Positions 18,067 through 28,497 of a stretch of DNA of 64,000 nt are shown here, in pieces. Where the stretch lies: contig QCMG01000008.1 in assembly GCA_003213955.1 (NCBI GenBank), forward strand, positions 27,983-91,982. The letters run 5' to 3'. The DNA is from Prochlorococcus sp. AG-418-M08 (GTDB lineage Bacteria; Cyanobacteriota; Cyanobacteriia; PCC-6307; Cyanobiaceae). Numbering within the stretch: the stretch's first letter is position 1; the number at the start of each line of letters is the position of its first letter. The notes under the pieces are model-generated. The model searched no databases, was not told the DNA's origin, and was given only the letters and a program-made list of their open reading frames with translations. A program made the position numbers and the translations under genes.

Positions 18067-19278
18067 ATGGAAATACTTGATATTTTAATTTTAGGTTCTG
18101 GACCTGCAGCATTATGCCTAGCTTCGGAATTAGCCAAACAAAATCTCAATATAAAGGGAATATCAACTAAATCTCCTTATAAAAAGTGGGAGAATACTTA
18201 TGGGATTTGGGCATCTGAATTAGAAGAATTAGGTTTAGCTTCTTTGTTATCACATAGATGGTCAAAAACTTTGAGCTACTTTGGAGATGGATTAAATGAA
18301 AAAGGAAATAAACCCACAAAACATTGCTATGATTATGGATTAATAAATCAGGAAGCTTTTCAAAATGAACTATTGAAATCTTGCAAAGGTATTCAATGGT
18401 TGAATGAAACTGCAAAATCAATAAAATCAGAAAACAAAATTTCTGAAGTAATTTGTTCTTCCGGGTTAAAACTAAAAGCAAGATTGGTAATTGATGCAAG
18501 TGGACACAAGAGTAAATTTATTAAAAGACCACTTTTAAAAGAAGTTGCCCAGCAAGCTGCTTATGGGATAGTAGGTAAATTTTCTTCTCCTCCTGTTAAT
18601 AAAGATCAATTTGTTTTAATGGATTTTCGTTCTGACCATCTAAATGATAAAGAATTGTTATCGTCTCCTTCTTTTCTCTATGCAATGGATCTTGGAAGTG
18701 AAACTTATTTTGTTGAGGAGACATCACTAGCTTGTTATCCTGCCTTATCTCAGGATCATCTTAAAAAAAGACTTTTAAGTAGACTAAATAATAAAGGTAT
18801 AAAAGTAGAAGAGATTATCCATGAAGAGAATTGCTTATTCCCCATGAATTTGCCCCTGCCATATAAAAATCAATCAGTTCTTGGTTTTGGCGGAGCAGCA
18901 AGTATGGTTCATCCTGCGTCTGGATATATGATTGGATCTCTATTAAGGAGAGCTCCACTCCTCGCAAAAAAATTAGCAATCTTTTTGAAAGAACCTAATT
19001 ATAGCTCAATAGAATTGGCAACTAAAGGATGGTCAGTCTTGTGGCCGTATGAATTAACTCAAAGACATAAACTTTATCAATATGGGCTTAGAAGATTGAT
19101 GAGCTTTGATGAGAGCAGATTAAGAAGTTTCTTTTCTAATTTCTTCAAATTATCAACAAAAGAATGGGTAGGTTTTCTAACCAATACTCTTCCTTTACCA
19201 AAACTAGTTTTTGTAATGAGTAAAATGTTTATCAATTCCCCTTTAAAAGTTAAACTTGGGATGTTGAAGATAAAGTAA
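18067..19278 (+). CDS. crtL: Lycopene cyclase, CrtL type (probably beta)
   Basis: 403 residues. An N-terminal FAD-binding motif LILGSGPAALCLASELA (residues 7-23), the second dinucleotide-related segment LVIDASGHKSK near residue 140, and the conserved SYEE/HPASGYMIGSLLRRAP block near 280-300 (here MVHPASGYMIGSLLRRAP) mark the plant-type CrtL cyclase. It closes the ionone rings of lycopene to make carotenes. Prochlorococcus carries a beta and an epsilon cyclase; I infer the beta form from gene order next to gyrA, not from a residue test. An AGGAG stands 14 bases before ATG 18067. Confidence 0.85.
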   Translation: MEILDILILGSGPAALCLASELAKQNLNIKGISTKSPYKKWENTYGIWASELEELGLASLLSHRWSKTLSYFGDGLNEKGNKPTKHCYDYGLINQEAFQNELLKSCKGIQWLNETAKSIKSENKISEVICSSGLKLKARLVIDASGHKSKFIKRPLLKEVAQQAAYGIVGKFSSPPVNKDQFVLMDFRSDHLNDKELLSSPSFLYAMDLGSETYFVEETSLACYPALSQDHLKKRLLSRLNNKGIKVEEIIHEENCLFPMNLPLPYKNQSVLGFGGAASMVHPASGYMIGSLLRRAPLLAKKLAIFLKEPNYSSIELATKGWSVLWPYELTQRHKLYQYGLRRLMSFDESRLRSFFSNFFKLSTKEWVGFLTNTLPLPKLVFVMSKMFINSPLKVKLGMLKIK

Positions 19279-19283
19279 GGTTC

Positions 19284-20861
19284 TTATAATTGCCAATCTC
19301 TAATTCTTATTTCAGGAAATATTTTATCTTCTTCTTCAATATCTTCAAGGAATTTGTAGTCAACACTAGATCTTTTTTCCAACATATCAATTAATTTCCA
19401 GAATCTAAAAAGGTGCCTATGAATCCTTTCTTTTGCTAGTTCAGTTGTAGTTCCCGCTCTTAAGATAAAACTCCAATCTGAAGATTGAGAAAGAAGTAAC
19501 TCTCTTGATGCCTGCTTTAACAATCTTGTAGAAAAATCATCTTTAAATTTTCTAGAAGATAACTTAACAAAAACAGACCCTGCTTTTGTTATTTCTGGTA
19601 CTATCCATGCATTTTTATCATTAAGCCAGTAATTGTGATATCCCCCTTGGCCCCAACTTGACGGAGAAGGATCACAAATTTGAAGATTAGGTTTTTGGAG
19701 AAGAATTTCTTTTAGGTTTGTGAGCTTAATCGAATATTGTATAGATTTTCTTAGTATATTTTCAATGAATATCGGTCCTTCATACCACCAATGTCCAAAC
19801 AGTTCAGCATCAAATGGAGCTACTAACAAAGGGTCGAAAGATGATGAAAGGTTCTCTAATTGTTTAGATCTTGATAAAAGATATTTGTCAGCATGTTCTT
19901 CAACTTTTTTTATAGCCTCATCTTCTACATAAAATTCTTTTTTGTTTAAAGCAGCTTTTTTGTTTGTAATTCTATGAAATTTTAATCCTAGAGGCCTACT
20001 TGTTGTAATACCTTTTTTTTGTAGTTCTGCAGGAGATAATTCCCAACCCAAGTCTTTATGAAATTCCCTATAAACAGAATTCCCAGGGAATCCTTCTCTT
20101 GATGACCATACTGGAAGTGTTGATTCACTATCTCTCCCAAAAAAAGCTACGCCTTTCTTTGAACAAATAGGTGCATATACCCCATACCTAGGCCTTGGGG
20201 TTCCATTTAAGATCCCATGACCATCTAAAACTGCATATCTAATCCCGCAATTAAATAAGATTGCATCTAAATTTTCATAATAAGCACACTCAGGTAACCA
20301 AATGCCTAATGGTCTTGATCCAAAAAAAACTTCATGATTTCTTATCGCTGTATTTATTTGTCCTAATACTGTTTCAGGATTTTCTCTAAGGATTGGTAAA
20401 TATCCATGCGTAGCTGCACAAGTTAGAATATCTAAATTTCCACTTATATATAAATTTTTAAATCTCTCTATTAAATCCCCGTTACATTCTTCCCAATATA
20501 AATAATTGCTTTTTATGTTTCTCATAAGGAATTCGGAGGCAGCTTTTTCTTTATGAGGTAAATCGATCAAAAACTCTATTCTTGTCTCAATCCATGACGA
20601 GAATTTTTTTTGAATTTGTTTATTTTGAAGTAGAGATAATAAGGTCGGAGATAAACTAAGAGTTAATTTTGTATTTCTAATATTTTTCTTTTTACTAGAT
20701 TCCATTACTTTAAGCAATGGAATATAACATTCCAATATTGCCTGGAATAGCCAATCTTCTTCTAAGGAATTTTTTTCATGTTTTCTAACATAAGGAAGAT
20801 GAGCATGTAAAACTATTGCCAGTCTGCCTAAGTAATTTTTATTAGGAGAAGGCTCATTCAT
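19284..20861 (-). CDS. GH57 alpha-glucan branching enzyme-like protein
   Basis: 525 residues. GH57 signatures in order: LAIVLHAHLPYVR (residues 15-27), TCAATHGYLPIL (about 147-158), GIWLPECAYYENLD with nucleophile Glu191, and LVAPFDAELFGHWWYEGP near 360 with the acid/base Asp. A helical C-terminal region (DUF1957-like) follows. Characterised relatives of this layout are 1,4-alpha-glucan branching enzymes, so the protein probably adds alpha-1,6 branches to glycogen. It lies tail to tail with crtL (five bases) and divergent from leuA. malQ at 36955 is the other glucan gene here. Confidence 0.85.
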   Translation of the reverse strand: MNEPSPNKNYLGRLAIVLHAHLPYVRKHEKNSLEEDWLFQAILECYIPLLKVMESSKKKNIRNTKLTLSLSPTLLSLLQNKQIQKKFSSWIETRIEFLIDLPHKEKAASEFLMRNIKSNYLYWEECNGDLIERFKNLYISGNLDILTCAATHGYLPILRENPETVLGQINTAIRNHEVFFGSRPLGIWLPECAYYENLDAILFNCGIRYAVLDGHGILNGTPRPRYGVYAPICSKKGVAFFGRDSESTLPVWSSREGFPGNSVYREFHKDLGWELSPAELQKKGITTSRPLGLKFHRITNKKAALNKKEFYVEDEAIKKVEEHADKYLLSRSKQLENLSSSFDPLLVAPFDAELFGHWWYEGPIFIENILRKSIQYSIKLTNLKEILLQKPNLQICDPSPSSWGQGGYHNYWLNDKNAWIVPEITKAGSVFVKLSSRKFKDDFSTRLLKQASRELLLSQSSDWSFILRAGTTTELAKERIHRHLFRFWKLIDMLEKRSSVDYKFLEDIEEEDKIFPEIRIRDWQL

Positions 20862-21096
20862 ACTTTTTTATGATTTAAGAAAAGAGATTTTTAAAATATA
20901 AAAATTCACTTGAAGAAATATTTAGTTATTTATTTTTCATAAAGAATACTTTATTTAATTAATATAAATACTTTTTATTGATAATAATTAAACCAATCAA
21001 ACTTTAGGATTGTATCTATACAACTTAATTAAATTAATCCACATCTAGTAATTTTTATTTAATTGCCTTAATATAAATGTAATACGTAGTTAGCAA

Positions 21097-22737
21097 ATGT
21101 CCAAAGATCCAGGCAGAATATTGATCTTTGATACAACCCTTAGAGATGGAGAACAATCTCCTGGTGCAAGTTTAAATCTTGAGGAAAAACTTGCGATTGC
21201 TCATCAACTTGCCAGATTAGGTGTAGATGTAATAGAAGCAGGTTTCCCTTTTGCCAGCCCTGGAGATTTTAAAGCTGTAAATAAAATTTCTGAAGTAGTT
21301 GGAGGAGAAAACGGTCCAATAATTTGCGGTTTAGCAAGGGCATCTATAAATGATATAAAAGCTTGTTACGAAGCAATAAGCCCCGCCCCAAAAAAAAGGA
21401 TCCACACTTTTATAGCTACAAGTGATATCCATCTAAAACATAAACTTAGAAAATCAAGAAAAGATGTTCTTTCAATTGTTCCAGAAATGGTCAGTTATGC
21501 CAAATCTCTAGTTGATGATATTGAATTTTCTTGTGAAGACGCATCTAGAAGTGATCCTGAATTTCTTTATGAAGTAATTCAACTAGCGATAGCATCAGGT
21601 GCTACAACCATTAATATTCCAGATACTGTTGGCTTCACAACTCCCAGTGAATTTGGGAAGCTAATTTTTGATATTAATAAAAATGTTCCAAATATTGATG
21701 AGGCTATTATTTCTGTTCATGGTCATAATGATTTAGGTTTAGCAGTTGCAAATTTTCTTGAGGCAACCAAAAATGGTGCGAGGCAACTTGAATGCACAAT
21801 AAATGGCATAGGTGAAAGAGCAGGAAATGCATCATTAGAAGAACTTGTTATGGCATTGCACGTAAGAAAAAGCTTTTTTAATAGTTTTTTTGGAAGAAGT
21901 TCAGATTCGCCTACTCCTCTAACAGCTGTAAGAACAGAAGAAATAACAAAAACCTCAAGATTAGTATCAAACTTAACTGGAATGAATGTTCAGCCTAATA
22001 AAGCTATTGTTGGAGCCAATGCTTTTGCTCATGAGTCAGGAATACATCAAGACGGAGTCCTTAAAAATAGACTTACATATGAAATTATTGATGCAAAAAC
22101 TATTGGTTTAAATGATAACAAAATTTCTTTAGGCAAACTTAGTGGGAGAAGTGCAGTTAGGGCAAGATTGGAAGAAATGGGATACGATTTAAGTAGGGAA
22201 GACTTAAACGATGCATTTGCTCGTTTCAAAGATTTAGCTGATAGAAAAAGAGAAATTACTGATAGAGATTTAGAGGCTATTGTTAGTGAACAGGTTCAAC
22301 TTCCTGAATCTAAATTTCAGCTAAGTCATGTTCAAGTTAGTTGTGGTAGTTCATCAAAACCCACCGCTACAGTAACTCTTATGAATACAGAAGAACATAC
22401 TGAAGAAACTGCTGTTGCAATAGGTACTGGGCCTGTTGATGCAGTCTGTGAAGCTCTTAATGCATTAGCTAAAGTTCCCAATGAACTAATAGAGTTTTCA
22501 GTCAAATCTGTAACAGAAGGGATAGATGCATTAGGCGAAGTTACTATAAGAATCAGGAATAACAATAAAATTTATTCAGGACATTCCGCAGACACAGACG
22601 TAGTTGTCGCTGCTGCCAATGCTTTTGTAAATGCTTTAAATAGGCTTGTCTTTTCAGAGAAAAAGAATTCTATTCACCCCCAATTTGATAACTTAGAAAA
22701 TTCTGATAAAAATTTATTTTCAAATCCTAAAAATTAA
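21097..22737 (+). CDS. leuA: 2-isopropylmalate synthase
   Basis: 546 residues. [16 protein letters not shown] at residues 12-27 is the HMGL-like catalytic signature; [15 protein letters not shown] near 206-220 carries the metal-binding His pair; [17 protein letters not shown] near 310 follows. The C-terminal 130 residues form the LeuA allosteric domain, through which leucine inhibits the enzyme. It condenses acetyl-CoA and 2-oxoisovalerate, the first committed step to leucine. A 235-base gap separates it from the divergent GH57 gene; no attenuator hairpin or Leu-rich leader peptide is seen there. Confidence 0.97.
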   Translation: MSKDPGRILIFDTTLRDGEQSPGASLNLEEKLAIAHQLARLGVDVIEAGFPFASPGDFKAVNKISEVVGGENGPIICGLARASINDIKACYEAISPAPKKRIHTFIATSDIHLKHKLRKSRKDVLSIVPEMVSYAKSLVDDIEFSCEDASRSDPEFLYEVIQLAIASGATTINIPDTVGFTTPSEFGKLIFDINKNVPNIDEAIISVHGHNDLGLAVANFLEATKNGARQLECTINGIGERAGNASLEELVMALHVRKSFFNSFFGRSSDSPTPLTAVRTEEITKTSRLVSNLTGMNVQPNKAIVGANAFAHESGIHQDGVLKNRLTYEIIDAKTIGLNDNKISLGKLSGRSAVRARLEEMGYDLSREDLNDAFARFKDLADRKREITDRDLEAIVSEQVQLPESKFQLSHVQVSCGSSSKPTATVTLMNTEEHTEETAVAIGTGPVDAVCEALNALAKVPNELIEFSVKSVTEGIDALGEVTIRIRNNNKIYSGHSADTDVVVAAANAFVNALNRLVFSEKKNSIHPQFDNLENSDKNLFSNPKN

Positions 22738-22827
22738 GTTAATTTTGTGATTATTAAGTTTAGCCAAAATCTCGTTACTAATAATGTAGATTTAAGAATT
22801 GAGTATTGCATTAAATAAAATAAAATA

Positions 22828-23220
22828 ATGAGACAAAGAGTATTTGGATATTGGACTCTTGCATGGGTTGGGATGATAAGTAATATCATTGCCTTACCCA
22901 TAATTGCATTAATAATTAGTTATGGACCACCATTTAAAGTGGCTAATATAACTCTTGCTGTAAGCCTTGGGTGGCCTTCAGCAATAGTAGGTATTGTTTC
23001 ATCTTCTGCTCTTTTAGCGGAGAAGAAATGGGGCATAACCTTAACTTTAGTATCTCTCTCAATGGTTATTTCAGGAACTGCTCCATATTCTATTGTTCGA
23101 TTAATCAATCTTAAAGATTTTTTTGGGGTTGGTGGCTTAACACTTTTATCTGCTTTATTTTCTATCTTAGCTTTAATATATTGGTGCAACCCAAAACATC
23201 GAAGAACTATCAGATTATAA
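22828..23220 (+). CDS. Four-helix membrane protein of unknown function, 130 aa
   Basis: I do not recognise the family. Four hydrophobic segments are visible, at about residues 14-34, 42-62, 68-90 and 98-120, ending in a basic tail (CNPKHRRTIRL). A conserved-looking GYWTLAWVGMISN stretch precedes helix 1 and a GPPFKVANI loop follows it. No signal peptide, catalytic motif or metal ligands are apparent. It follows leuA by 90 bases on the same strand and is tail to tail with the HD-domain gene, so it may be its own unit. An inner or thylakoid membrane location is inferred. Confidence 0.7.
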   Translation: MRQRVFGYWTLAWVGMISNIIALPIIALIISYGPPFKVANITLAVSLGWPSAIVGIVSSSALLAEKKWGITLTLVSLSMVISGTAPYSIVRLINLKDFFGVGGLTLLSALFSILALIYWCNPKHRRTIRL

Positions 23221-23230
23221 AATTCTTAGA

Positions 23231-24703
23231 CTAGGAAAAAGTATTATTTTTGGTTGTTGGATACTGGATTCTTCTATGTCTAATCCGTTTCCAAACATTC
23301 AAAAAAGATTTTTTAATAAGGTAAATTTCTCCCTTTGATAAATTACTATCATCTAACTGACCATCTATCTGCCTTGCATTAACTATCTTGGATATCGTTT
23401 CTAATGCTTCATGATCAGAAGCATTTATATCCATTGCTCGTAATGCCGCTTCACATCCGTCAGCAAGCATCAAAATAGCAGTCTCTTTAGATTGAGGAAT
23501 CGGACCTTTATATCTAAAATCACTTTCATTAATATATAATTTTTTTTCTTCAGCTTTATGAAGAAAATATCCCATTTTTAAAGTTCCTTGATGTTCAGGA
23601 ATGAAATTAGCTATTGGTTTCGGCAATCTATTTTTCTTTGCATATTTAAGACCCTCATCTACGTGGGCTTGTAAAACTTTTGCACTTATAAAAGGATCAT
23701 CTATTTCATCATGTGGATTTATTGATCCATCTTGATTCTCAATAAACCAGTTTGGTGCATGCAATTTACCAACATCATGATACAGAGATCCAGTTTTAAT
23801 AAGATCAATATCTCCACCAATCATTCTTGTAGCTTCTTCAGCTAAACCACATATCAATAAAGTATGTTCGAAAGTTCCTGGAGCTTCAATAGAAAGTCTT
23901 CTAATGAGTGGTTTCTCTTTATCAGCTAATTCCAATAATCTTGCTTTTGTTAATAATCCAAAAATTGACTCAAAAATAGGAATTAATAAAATGGTAATAA
24001 GCAAAATCATTGCTAATAAGAGCGAATCCGAAAATATTCTCCCATTTGAAAGAAAAAAATCTTTATTATCTACAAAAAAAGTTTGCCCATTTCCAATTAA
24101 TAACCATTGAGCAAGTAATGCTCCTAATGGAACGAATATTGATAATTGAAGTAACTGTGCTCTATTTCTTATTTTCCCTCCAAATACAGAAACAATACTA
24201 GAACAGATTAGCGTTATGACTAATAAATTACTATTGATTTCTATAATTGAATCAGGCCAGCTTAGACTTGCTATTGATACCCAAGCTAAAGCTGTTATGG
24301 TTCCCATTCCCTGAGAAATAATTAAGGCAGGAGGAACAATTATTGACAATGGGCTGAGTACAGATCCAAAAAAAGTTTTTATAGACTGAACAATCAAAAG
24401 TAGGGATATGATAAAGAGGATTTGCCTTGAATTTATAGTTGGATTTTCCTTTCTAGAAACTAGTATTAAGAAACTACAGCTTATAAGTACCTCAAAGAAA
24501 GATACGCTCCATGCAACTACAACCGAACTTTGCAAAGATGGAACAAGCAGTATTTTGAAGGAGGAAATAATTGAAATAACAACACATATTAGGAAAATTA
24601 TTAATTTATCTATTCTTGAAATTTGTATAGGTTTCTGCTTAGGTACCTGACTTCTTTTCCAGAAGTAATTAACTTTTTTTAAAGTAGTTTTAAGGTTATG
24701 CAC
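23231..24703 (-). CDS. 7TM-HD phosphodiesterase, PgpH-like
   Basis: 490 residues. About seven membrane helices occupy residues 33-250 and an HD domain the rest. The linker EKPLIRRLSIEAPGTFEHTLLICGLAEEA and the metal site LYHDVGKLHAPNWFIENQ closely follow PgpH/YqfF proteins, membrane enzymes that hydrolyse cyclic di-AMP; EHQGT and DGCEAALRAMD add the remaining HD ligands. Unlike PgpH of Firmicutes, which has a large extracytoplasmic sensor before the helices, only about 30 residues precede helix 1. The diadenylate cyclase at 50210 is a plausible partner. It is divergent from folD. Confidence 0.85.
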   Translation of the reverse strand: MHNLKTTLKKVNYFWKRSQVPKQKPIQISRIDKLIIFLICVVISIISSFKILLVPSLQSSVVVAWSVSFFEVLISCSFLILVSRKENPTINSRQILFIISLLLIVQSIKTFFGSVLSPLSIIVPPALIISQGMGTITALAWVSIASLSWPDSIIEINSNLLVITLICSSIVSVFGGKIRNRAQLLQLSIFVPLGALLAQWLLIGNGQTFFVDNKDFFLSNGRIFSDSLLLAMILLITILLIPIFESIFGLLTKARLLELADKEKPLIRRLSIEAPGTFEHTLLICGLAEEATRMIGGDIDLIKTGSLYHDVGKLHAPNWFIENQDGSINPHDEIDDPFISAKVLQAHVDEGLKYAKKNRLPKPIANFIPEHQGTLKMGYFLHKAEEKKLYINESDFRYKGPIPQSKETAILMLADGCEAALRAMDINASDHEALETISKIVNARQIDGQLDDSNLSKGEIYLIKKSFLNVWKRIRHRRIQYPTTKNNTFS

Positions 24704-24777
24704 AGAATATAAAGATATCAGTTTGATTAATTTAAAATTATAGGCATGCTAGTAGTAAAAAGGAGAAGTTTTTCTAA

Positions 24778-25674
24778 ATGTCATTAAAATTGGATGGTAA
24801 AAAATTATCTTTAGAAATTGAAGAGAAATTACAAAAAGATATTGAATCTAAAATAAATTTAACAAAAAGACCTCCAGGTTTAGCTGTAATAAGAATTGGA
24901 GAAGATCCCGCAAGTGGTGTCTATGTTAGGAATAAAGAGAGAGCATGTTCAAGAGTTGGGATAAAGAGTTTTATTTTTCATCTAAAAGGTACAGAGAATC
25001 AAAAAGAAGTTGAGCAATTAATAAATAAATTAAACTTTGATAGTGATATTGATGGAATGTTGTTACAACTACCTATACCAAAGAAATTTGATGAACAAAG
25101 ATTGATAAGTTACATCAATCCAGACAAAGATGTTGATGGATTGAATGAACAAAATGTTGGCAAGTTAGTAAAAAATGAAGCCGGAATGAGATCTTGTACA
25201 CCAGCTGGGATTGTTAATCTATTAAGATCGCAAAATATTACAATTGAAGGGAAGCGGATTGTTGTTATTGGAAGAAGTCTCCTAGTTGGGAAACCCTTGG
25301 CACTCATGTTGTTAAATCTGAATGGGACGGTAACCATGACTCATTCAAAAACTACCAATTTAAACAAACTCTGTAAGGAAGCAGATATATTAATTGCTGC
25401 CGCAGGAAAACCTAACCTTATAGACTCAAGTTTTGTTAAAGAGGGTGCTGTAATTATTGATGTAGGAATACATAGATTAACAAGTTCTGATAAAAGCAAA
25501 ACCAGATTATGTGGAGATGTATTATTAGAAGATGTCATACATAAAGTATTTGCTTACACACCAGTGCCAGGAGGTGTTGGACCGATGACAGTAACAATGT
25601 TACTTGTAAATACTATTTTCAGTTGGCAAAAACAATTTGGTTTATCATCAACTCTTAATGACATCCTGCCATGA
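24778..25674 (+). CDS. folD: Bifunctional methylene-THF dehydrogenase/cyclohydrolase FolD
   Basis: 298 residues, normal for FolD. The catalytic Lys region [14 protein letters not shown] (about 49-62), the [11 protein letters not shown] loop near 92, KDVDGL near 116-121 and the NADP-binding [19 protein letters not shown] near 161-179 are all present, ending with [15 protein letters not shown]. The enzyme interconverts methylene-, methenyl- and 10-formyl-THF for purine and formyl-Met synthesis. An AGGAG at 24761-24765 precedes the start by 12 bases. It heads a folD-crtE-DUF212 run. Confidence 0.97.
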   Translation: MSLKLDGKKLSLEIEEKLQKDIESKINLTKRPPGLAVIRIGEDPASGVYVRNKERACSRVGIKSFIFHLKGTENQKEVEQLINKLNFDSDIDGMLLQLPIPKKFDEQRLISYINPDKDVDGLNEQNVGKLVKNEAGMRSCTPAGIVNLLRSQNITIEGKRIVVIGRSLLVGKPLALMLLNLNGTVTMTHSKTTNLNKLCKEADILIAAAGKPNLIDSSFVKEGAVIIDVGIHRLTSSDKSKTRLCGDVLLEDVIHKVFAYTPVPGGVGPMTVTMLLVNTIFSWQKQFGLSSTLNDILP

Positions 25675-25710
25675 AGCCAAAGATGCAGAAAACTTTACTA
25701 AACGTAAAAA

Positions 25711-26613
25711 ATGACCGAAGTTATTGATAATATTTCAGATTTTGGTAAATACTTAAAAGACACTAAAAAGGTCGTGGAAGAAGCTCTTGATTTTTCCTTA
25801 GGTCCAGAGAATCCAGAAATACTTAGAGAATCAATGAGATATTCTCTCCTGGCTGGGGGGAAAAGGATACGTCCAATTTTGTGTTTAGCATCTTGTTCAC
25901 TCGCAGGAGGGGAACCCTCTCTAGCTGTCCCTACAGCAGTTGCTATAGAGATGATTCATACAATGTCATTAATACATGATGACTTGCCTGCTATGGATAA
26001 TGACGACTTAAGGCGAGGTAGGCCTACTAATCATAAAGTCTATGGAGACGCACTAGCTATTCTCTCTGGTGATGCATTATTAACAAGAGCCTTTGAAATG
26101 GTCTCATTGCGAAGCCCAGGAGTTGATCCAATTAGATTATTAAATGTAGTTGGAGAACTTTCCCTAGTAGCAGGAGCACCTGGACTGGTTGGAGGTCAGG
26201 TTGTTGATCTGGAATGTGAAGGTAAAGAAGTTGACCTCGAAACGCTTGAATATATTCATCTACATAAGACTGGAGCTTTACTAAAAGCTTGCGTAAGAAC
26301 TGGAGCCATGATTGCTGGAGCTAATGAAAAATTATTAAAAGCCCTAACTACATATGCCGAGGGAATTGGTTTGGCATTTCAAATAATAGATGACATCCTT
26401 GATTTAACTTCAAGCAGTGAGAAACTGGGTAAAACAGCAGGTAAAGATCTCTTAGCAGATAAAACTACTTATCCCAAATTACTTGGCATGGAAGAATCAA
26501 AGAAAAGAGCTCTCGATTTAGTAGATAAAGCAAAAAAAGCAATTGAACCTTGGGGTTCAGATGCAAAAAACTTAATCTATTTAGCTGATTTTATTACAAA
26601 TAGAGATAGATAA
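25711..26613 (+). CDS. crtE: Geranylgeranyl diphosphate synthase
   Basis: 300 residues, a trans-prenyltransferase. The first aspartate-rich motif appears as [20 protein letters not shown] (near residue 90) and the second as [13 protein letters not shown] near 225; [14 protein letters not shown] near 51 binds diphosphate. It makes the C20 chain used for carotenoids (CrtL here) and for the phytol tail of chlorophyll. It lies 36 bases after folD and 13 before the DUF212 gene, so the three are likely co-transcribed. Confidence 0.95.
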   Translation: MTEVIDNISDFGKYLKDTKKVVEEALDFSLGPENPEILRESMRYSLLAGGKRIRPILCLASCSLAGGEPSLAVPTAVAIEMIHTMSLIHDDLPAMDNDDLRRGRPTNHKVYGDALAILSGDALLTRAFEMVSLRSPGVDPIRLLNVVGELSLVAGAPGLVGGQVVDLECEGKEVDLETLEYIHLHKTGALLKACVRTGAMIAGANEKLLKALTTYAEGIGLAFQIIDDILDLTSSSEKLGKTAGKDLLADKTTYPKLLGMEESKKRALDLVDKAKKAIEPWGSDAKNLIYLADFITNRDR

Positions 26614-26626
26614 AGAGTATTAAATT

Positions 26627-27106
26627 ATGTCAGAATTTTCAGCTTTATTTGATAATTCAGTTCTTTTATGGAGTTTATTATCTTGTTTATTTGCACAATT
26701 TTTAAAGATTATATTTAATTTCTTTTCAACAGGAAAGATAAGATTTGGAATAATTTTCGAAACAGGTGGAATGCCTTCTAGTCATTCGGCTTTGATAACT
26801 GGCGCGACTTCAGGAATAGGTTTTCAATTAGGATTTGACAGCCCAATATTTGCATTGGCGATTGCAGTTTCACTAATTGTTATGTACGACGCTAGTGGTG
26901 TTAGAAAATCAGCTGGAATTCAGGCTGCAGAAATTAACAAACTATCAAGAAAATTAGATCCTAAATCTGAAGTAGATCTGAAGGAAACTCTTGGCCATAC
27001 AAAGTTCGAGGTTGTTGTTGGAAGTCTTTTAGGCCCTCTTATTACATTACCTGGATTAGTTTTCATAGGTTCTCCTCTCAAAATATTAGATTTGATAATA
27101 AATTAG
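26627..27106 (+). CDS. Divergent PAP2 (DUF212) family membrane protein
   Basis: 159 residues with about four membrane helices. FETGGMPSSHSALITG near residue 45-60 and MYDASGVRKSAGIQAAEIN near 87-105 are the family-defining stretches, the first resembling the PAP2 phosphatase SxxxHxA motif; LGHTKFEVVVGSLLG follows near 124. The family is found in cyanobacteria, plants and Firmicutes (YuiD), and is probably an acid-phosphatase or prenol/lipid phosphate enzyme, though unproven. The position directly after crtE fits a role with isoprenoid phosphates, which is inference. It overlaps the convergent cobB end by four bases. Confidence 0.85.
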   Translation: MSEFSALFDNSVLLWSLLSCLFAQFLKIIFNFFSTGKIRFGIIFETGGMPSSHSALITGATSGIGFQLGFDSPIFALAIAVSLIVMYDASGVRKSAGIQAAEINKLSRKLDPKSEVDLKETLGHTKFEVVVGSLLGPLITLPGLVFIGSPLKILDLIIN

Positions 27107-28494
27107 TAATATTGAGAATAATCAACTTGTGTAGCATCTACAAAATTTGTTGCTGCTTCTGGTGAACTTGGTAAGTGTAAGTGTATCCAACTTGCATGTA
27201 ATTTTTTATCTGACCAACCTTCATTTTTAAATTCAGTCTCCCAAGATTTAATTTCCCAAGGTGACGATAGCTTCTTATTATGCTCAGTTTTTTTTATATC
27301 AAATTCTGTTGCAGAACTTTCAACTTCCCAATAATGGAATTCATGTCCTCTAATTAATTGATTTTGTTTAATTATTGGTGTGTCTTTTAAACCCTTTATA
27401 TATCTGTAACCTACCGACAAATTACTTTTTTTTGATTTAAAAGGTAATATACCGCTCATTTTATGATTTTTACCATTTTCGTCTTTTATTAAATCTCCTA
27501 GAATCATCATCCCTCCACACTCTGCATAAATAAATCCTTTTTTACGAAAATCCCTTAATGACTTTAAGCTTTTATCTGAATCACTTATATGTCCAGCATA
27601 TTTCTCAGGAAAACCTCCAGGAATAATTAAAGATGAAGCCTCATGAGGAATTTCTTCATTATTAAAAATACTCCATGAAATTAGTGGTATGCCTATTTCA
27701 TGCAGAAACTCCTTTGTTTCAGCGTATTGGAAATGAAAGATTTTATCTTCTGCTATTGCGATAGGTTTCCTTTTATCTATTTTAAAATCTTTACTATTAG
27801 AAGAATTTAATAATCTTTTTGGAGGAGATTTTAGTAATTTACTTAAAGAAACTAAGTCTAGATTTTTTTCAGCAAAACTTGCAAAATAATCAACATCAAT
27901 TTTTCTATCGCTATCTAATGGAGAAATTAAACCTAAATTAGATTTATTAACATTTATTTTTGAGTCAGAAGGTAAAAATCCAAGGATGTCGATATCTTCA
28001 TTTTTAAAAACTTCTCTAATTAAATTTTTATGTCTATCTGAATTGACATTATTAAATATAATTCCTTTTATTGATAACCCATTATCAAAATCCCTAAAAC
28101 CTCTAAAGGCAGGCAAAAGAGAGGCTACTTGACCTTTAGCATTAAAGATAAAAATTATTGGAGTATCAAGAAGTTTGGCAACATTTGCAGTACTTGAATA
28201 AGCAGTTGCACCTAATCCATCAAAAAGACCCATGGCTCCTTCAATTAATGAAAATTCATATTTCAAAGAATACTTAAAATAATTTTCTCGAACCCATTCT
28301 TCACCGCTTAAAAAAATATCTAAGTTCCTACATATAGGTTGACCAATGGAACTAAGTTGTTGTTGATCAAGGTAGTCTGGCCCAACTTTAAAAGATTGTA
28401 TTTTTATGCCTTTTGAAAAAGCCCAACAAGAAATCAACAGTGATAAGGTGGTTTTCCCACTATCAGTTGAAGGAGAAGATATTACACAAGACAT
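27103..28494 (-). CDS. cobB: Cobyrinic acid a,c-diamide synthase
   Basis: 463 residues. N-terminal MinD-like domain with Walker A SPSTDSGKTTLS (8-19) and SLIEGAMGLFDGLG near 83; C-terminal class-I-like amidotransferase with nucleophile Cys in FIYAECGGMMILG near 325-337 and a late LHASWIHLHLP. CobB/CbiA amidates the a and c side chains of cobyrinic acid in B12 (pseudocobalamin) synthesis. It starts three bases after the opcA stop, so it is read with zwf-opcA although it belongs to another pathway. Confidence 0.95.
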   Translation of the reverse strand: MSCVISSPSTDSGKTTLSLLISCWAFSKGIKIQSFKVGPDYLDQQQLSSIGQPICRNLDIFLSGEEWVRENYFKYSLKYEFSLIEGAMGLFDGLGATAYSSTANVAKLLDTPIIFIFNAKGQVASLLPAFRGFRDFDNGLSIKGIIFNNVNSDRHKNLIREVFKNEDIDILGFLPSDSKINVNKSNLGLISPLDSDRKIDVDYFASFAEKNLDLVSLSKLLKSPPKRLLNSSNSKDFKIDKRKPIAIAEDKIFHFQYAETKEFLHEIGIPLISWSIFNNEEIPHEASSLIIPGGFPEKYAGHISDSDKSLKSLRDFRKKGFIYAECGGMMILGDLIKDENGKNHKMSGILPFKSKKSNLSVGYRYIKGLKDTPIIKQNQLIRGHEFHYWEVESSATEFDIKKTEHNKKLSSPWEIKSWETEFKNEGWSDKKLHASWIHLHLPSSPEAATNFVDATQVDYSQYY

Positions 28495-28497
28495 TTA

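Noticed and set aside
20862..21096. Possible leader peptide or attenuator before leuA
   Set aside because: No Leu-rich short ORF and no paired hairpins were found in the 235 bases.
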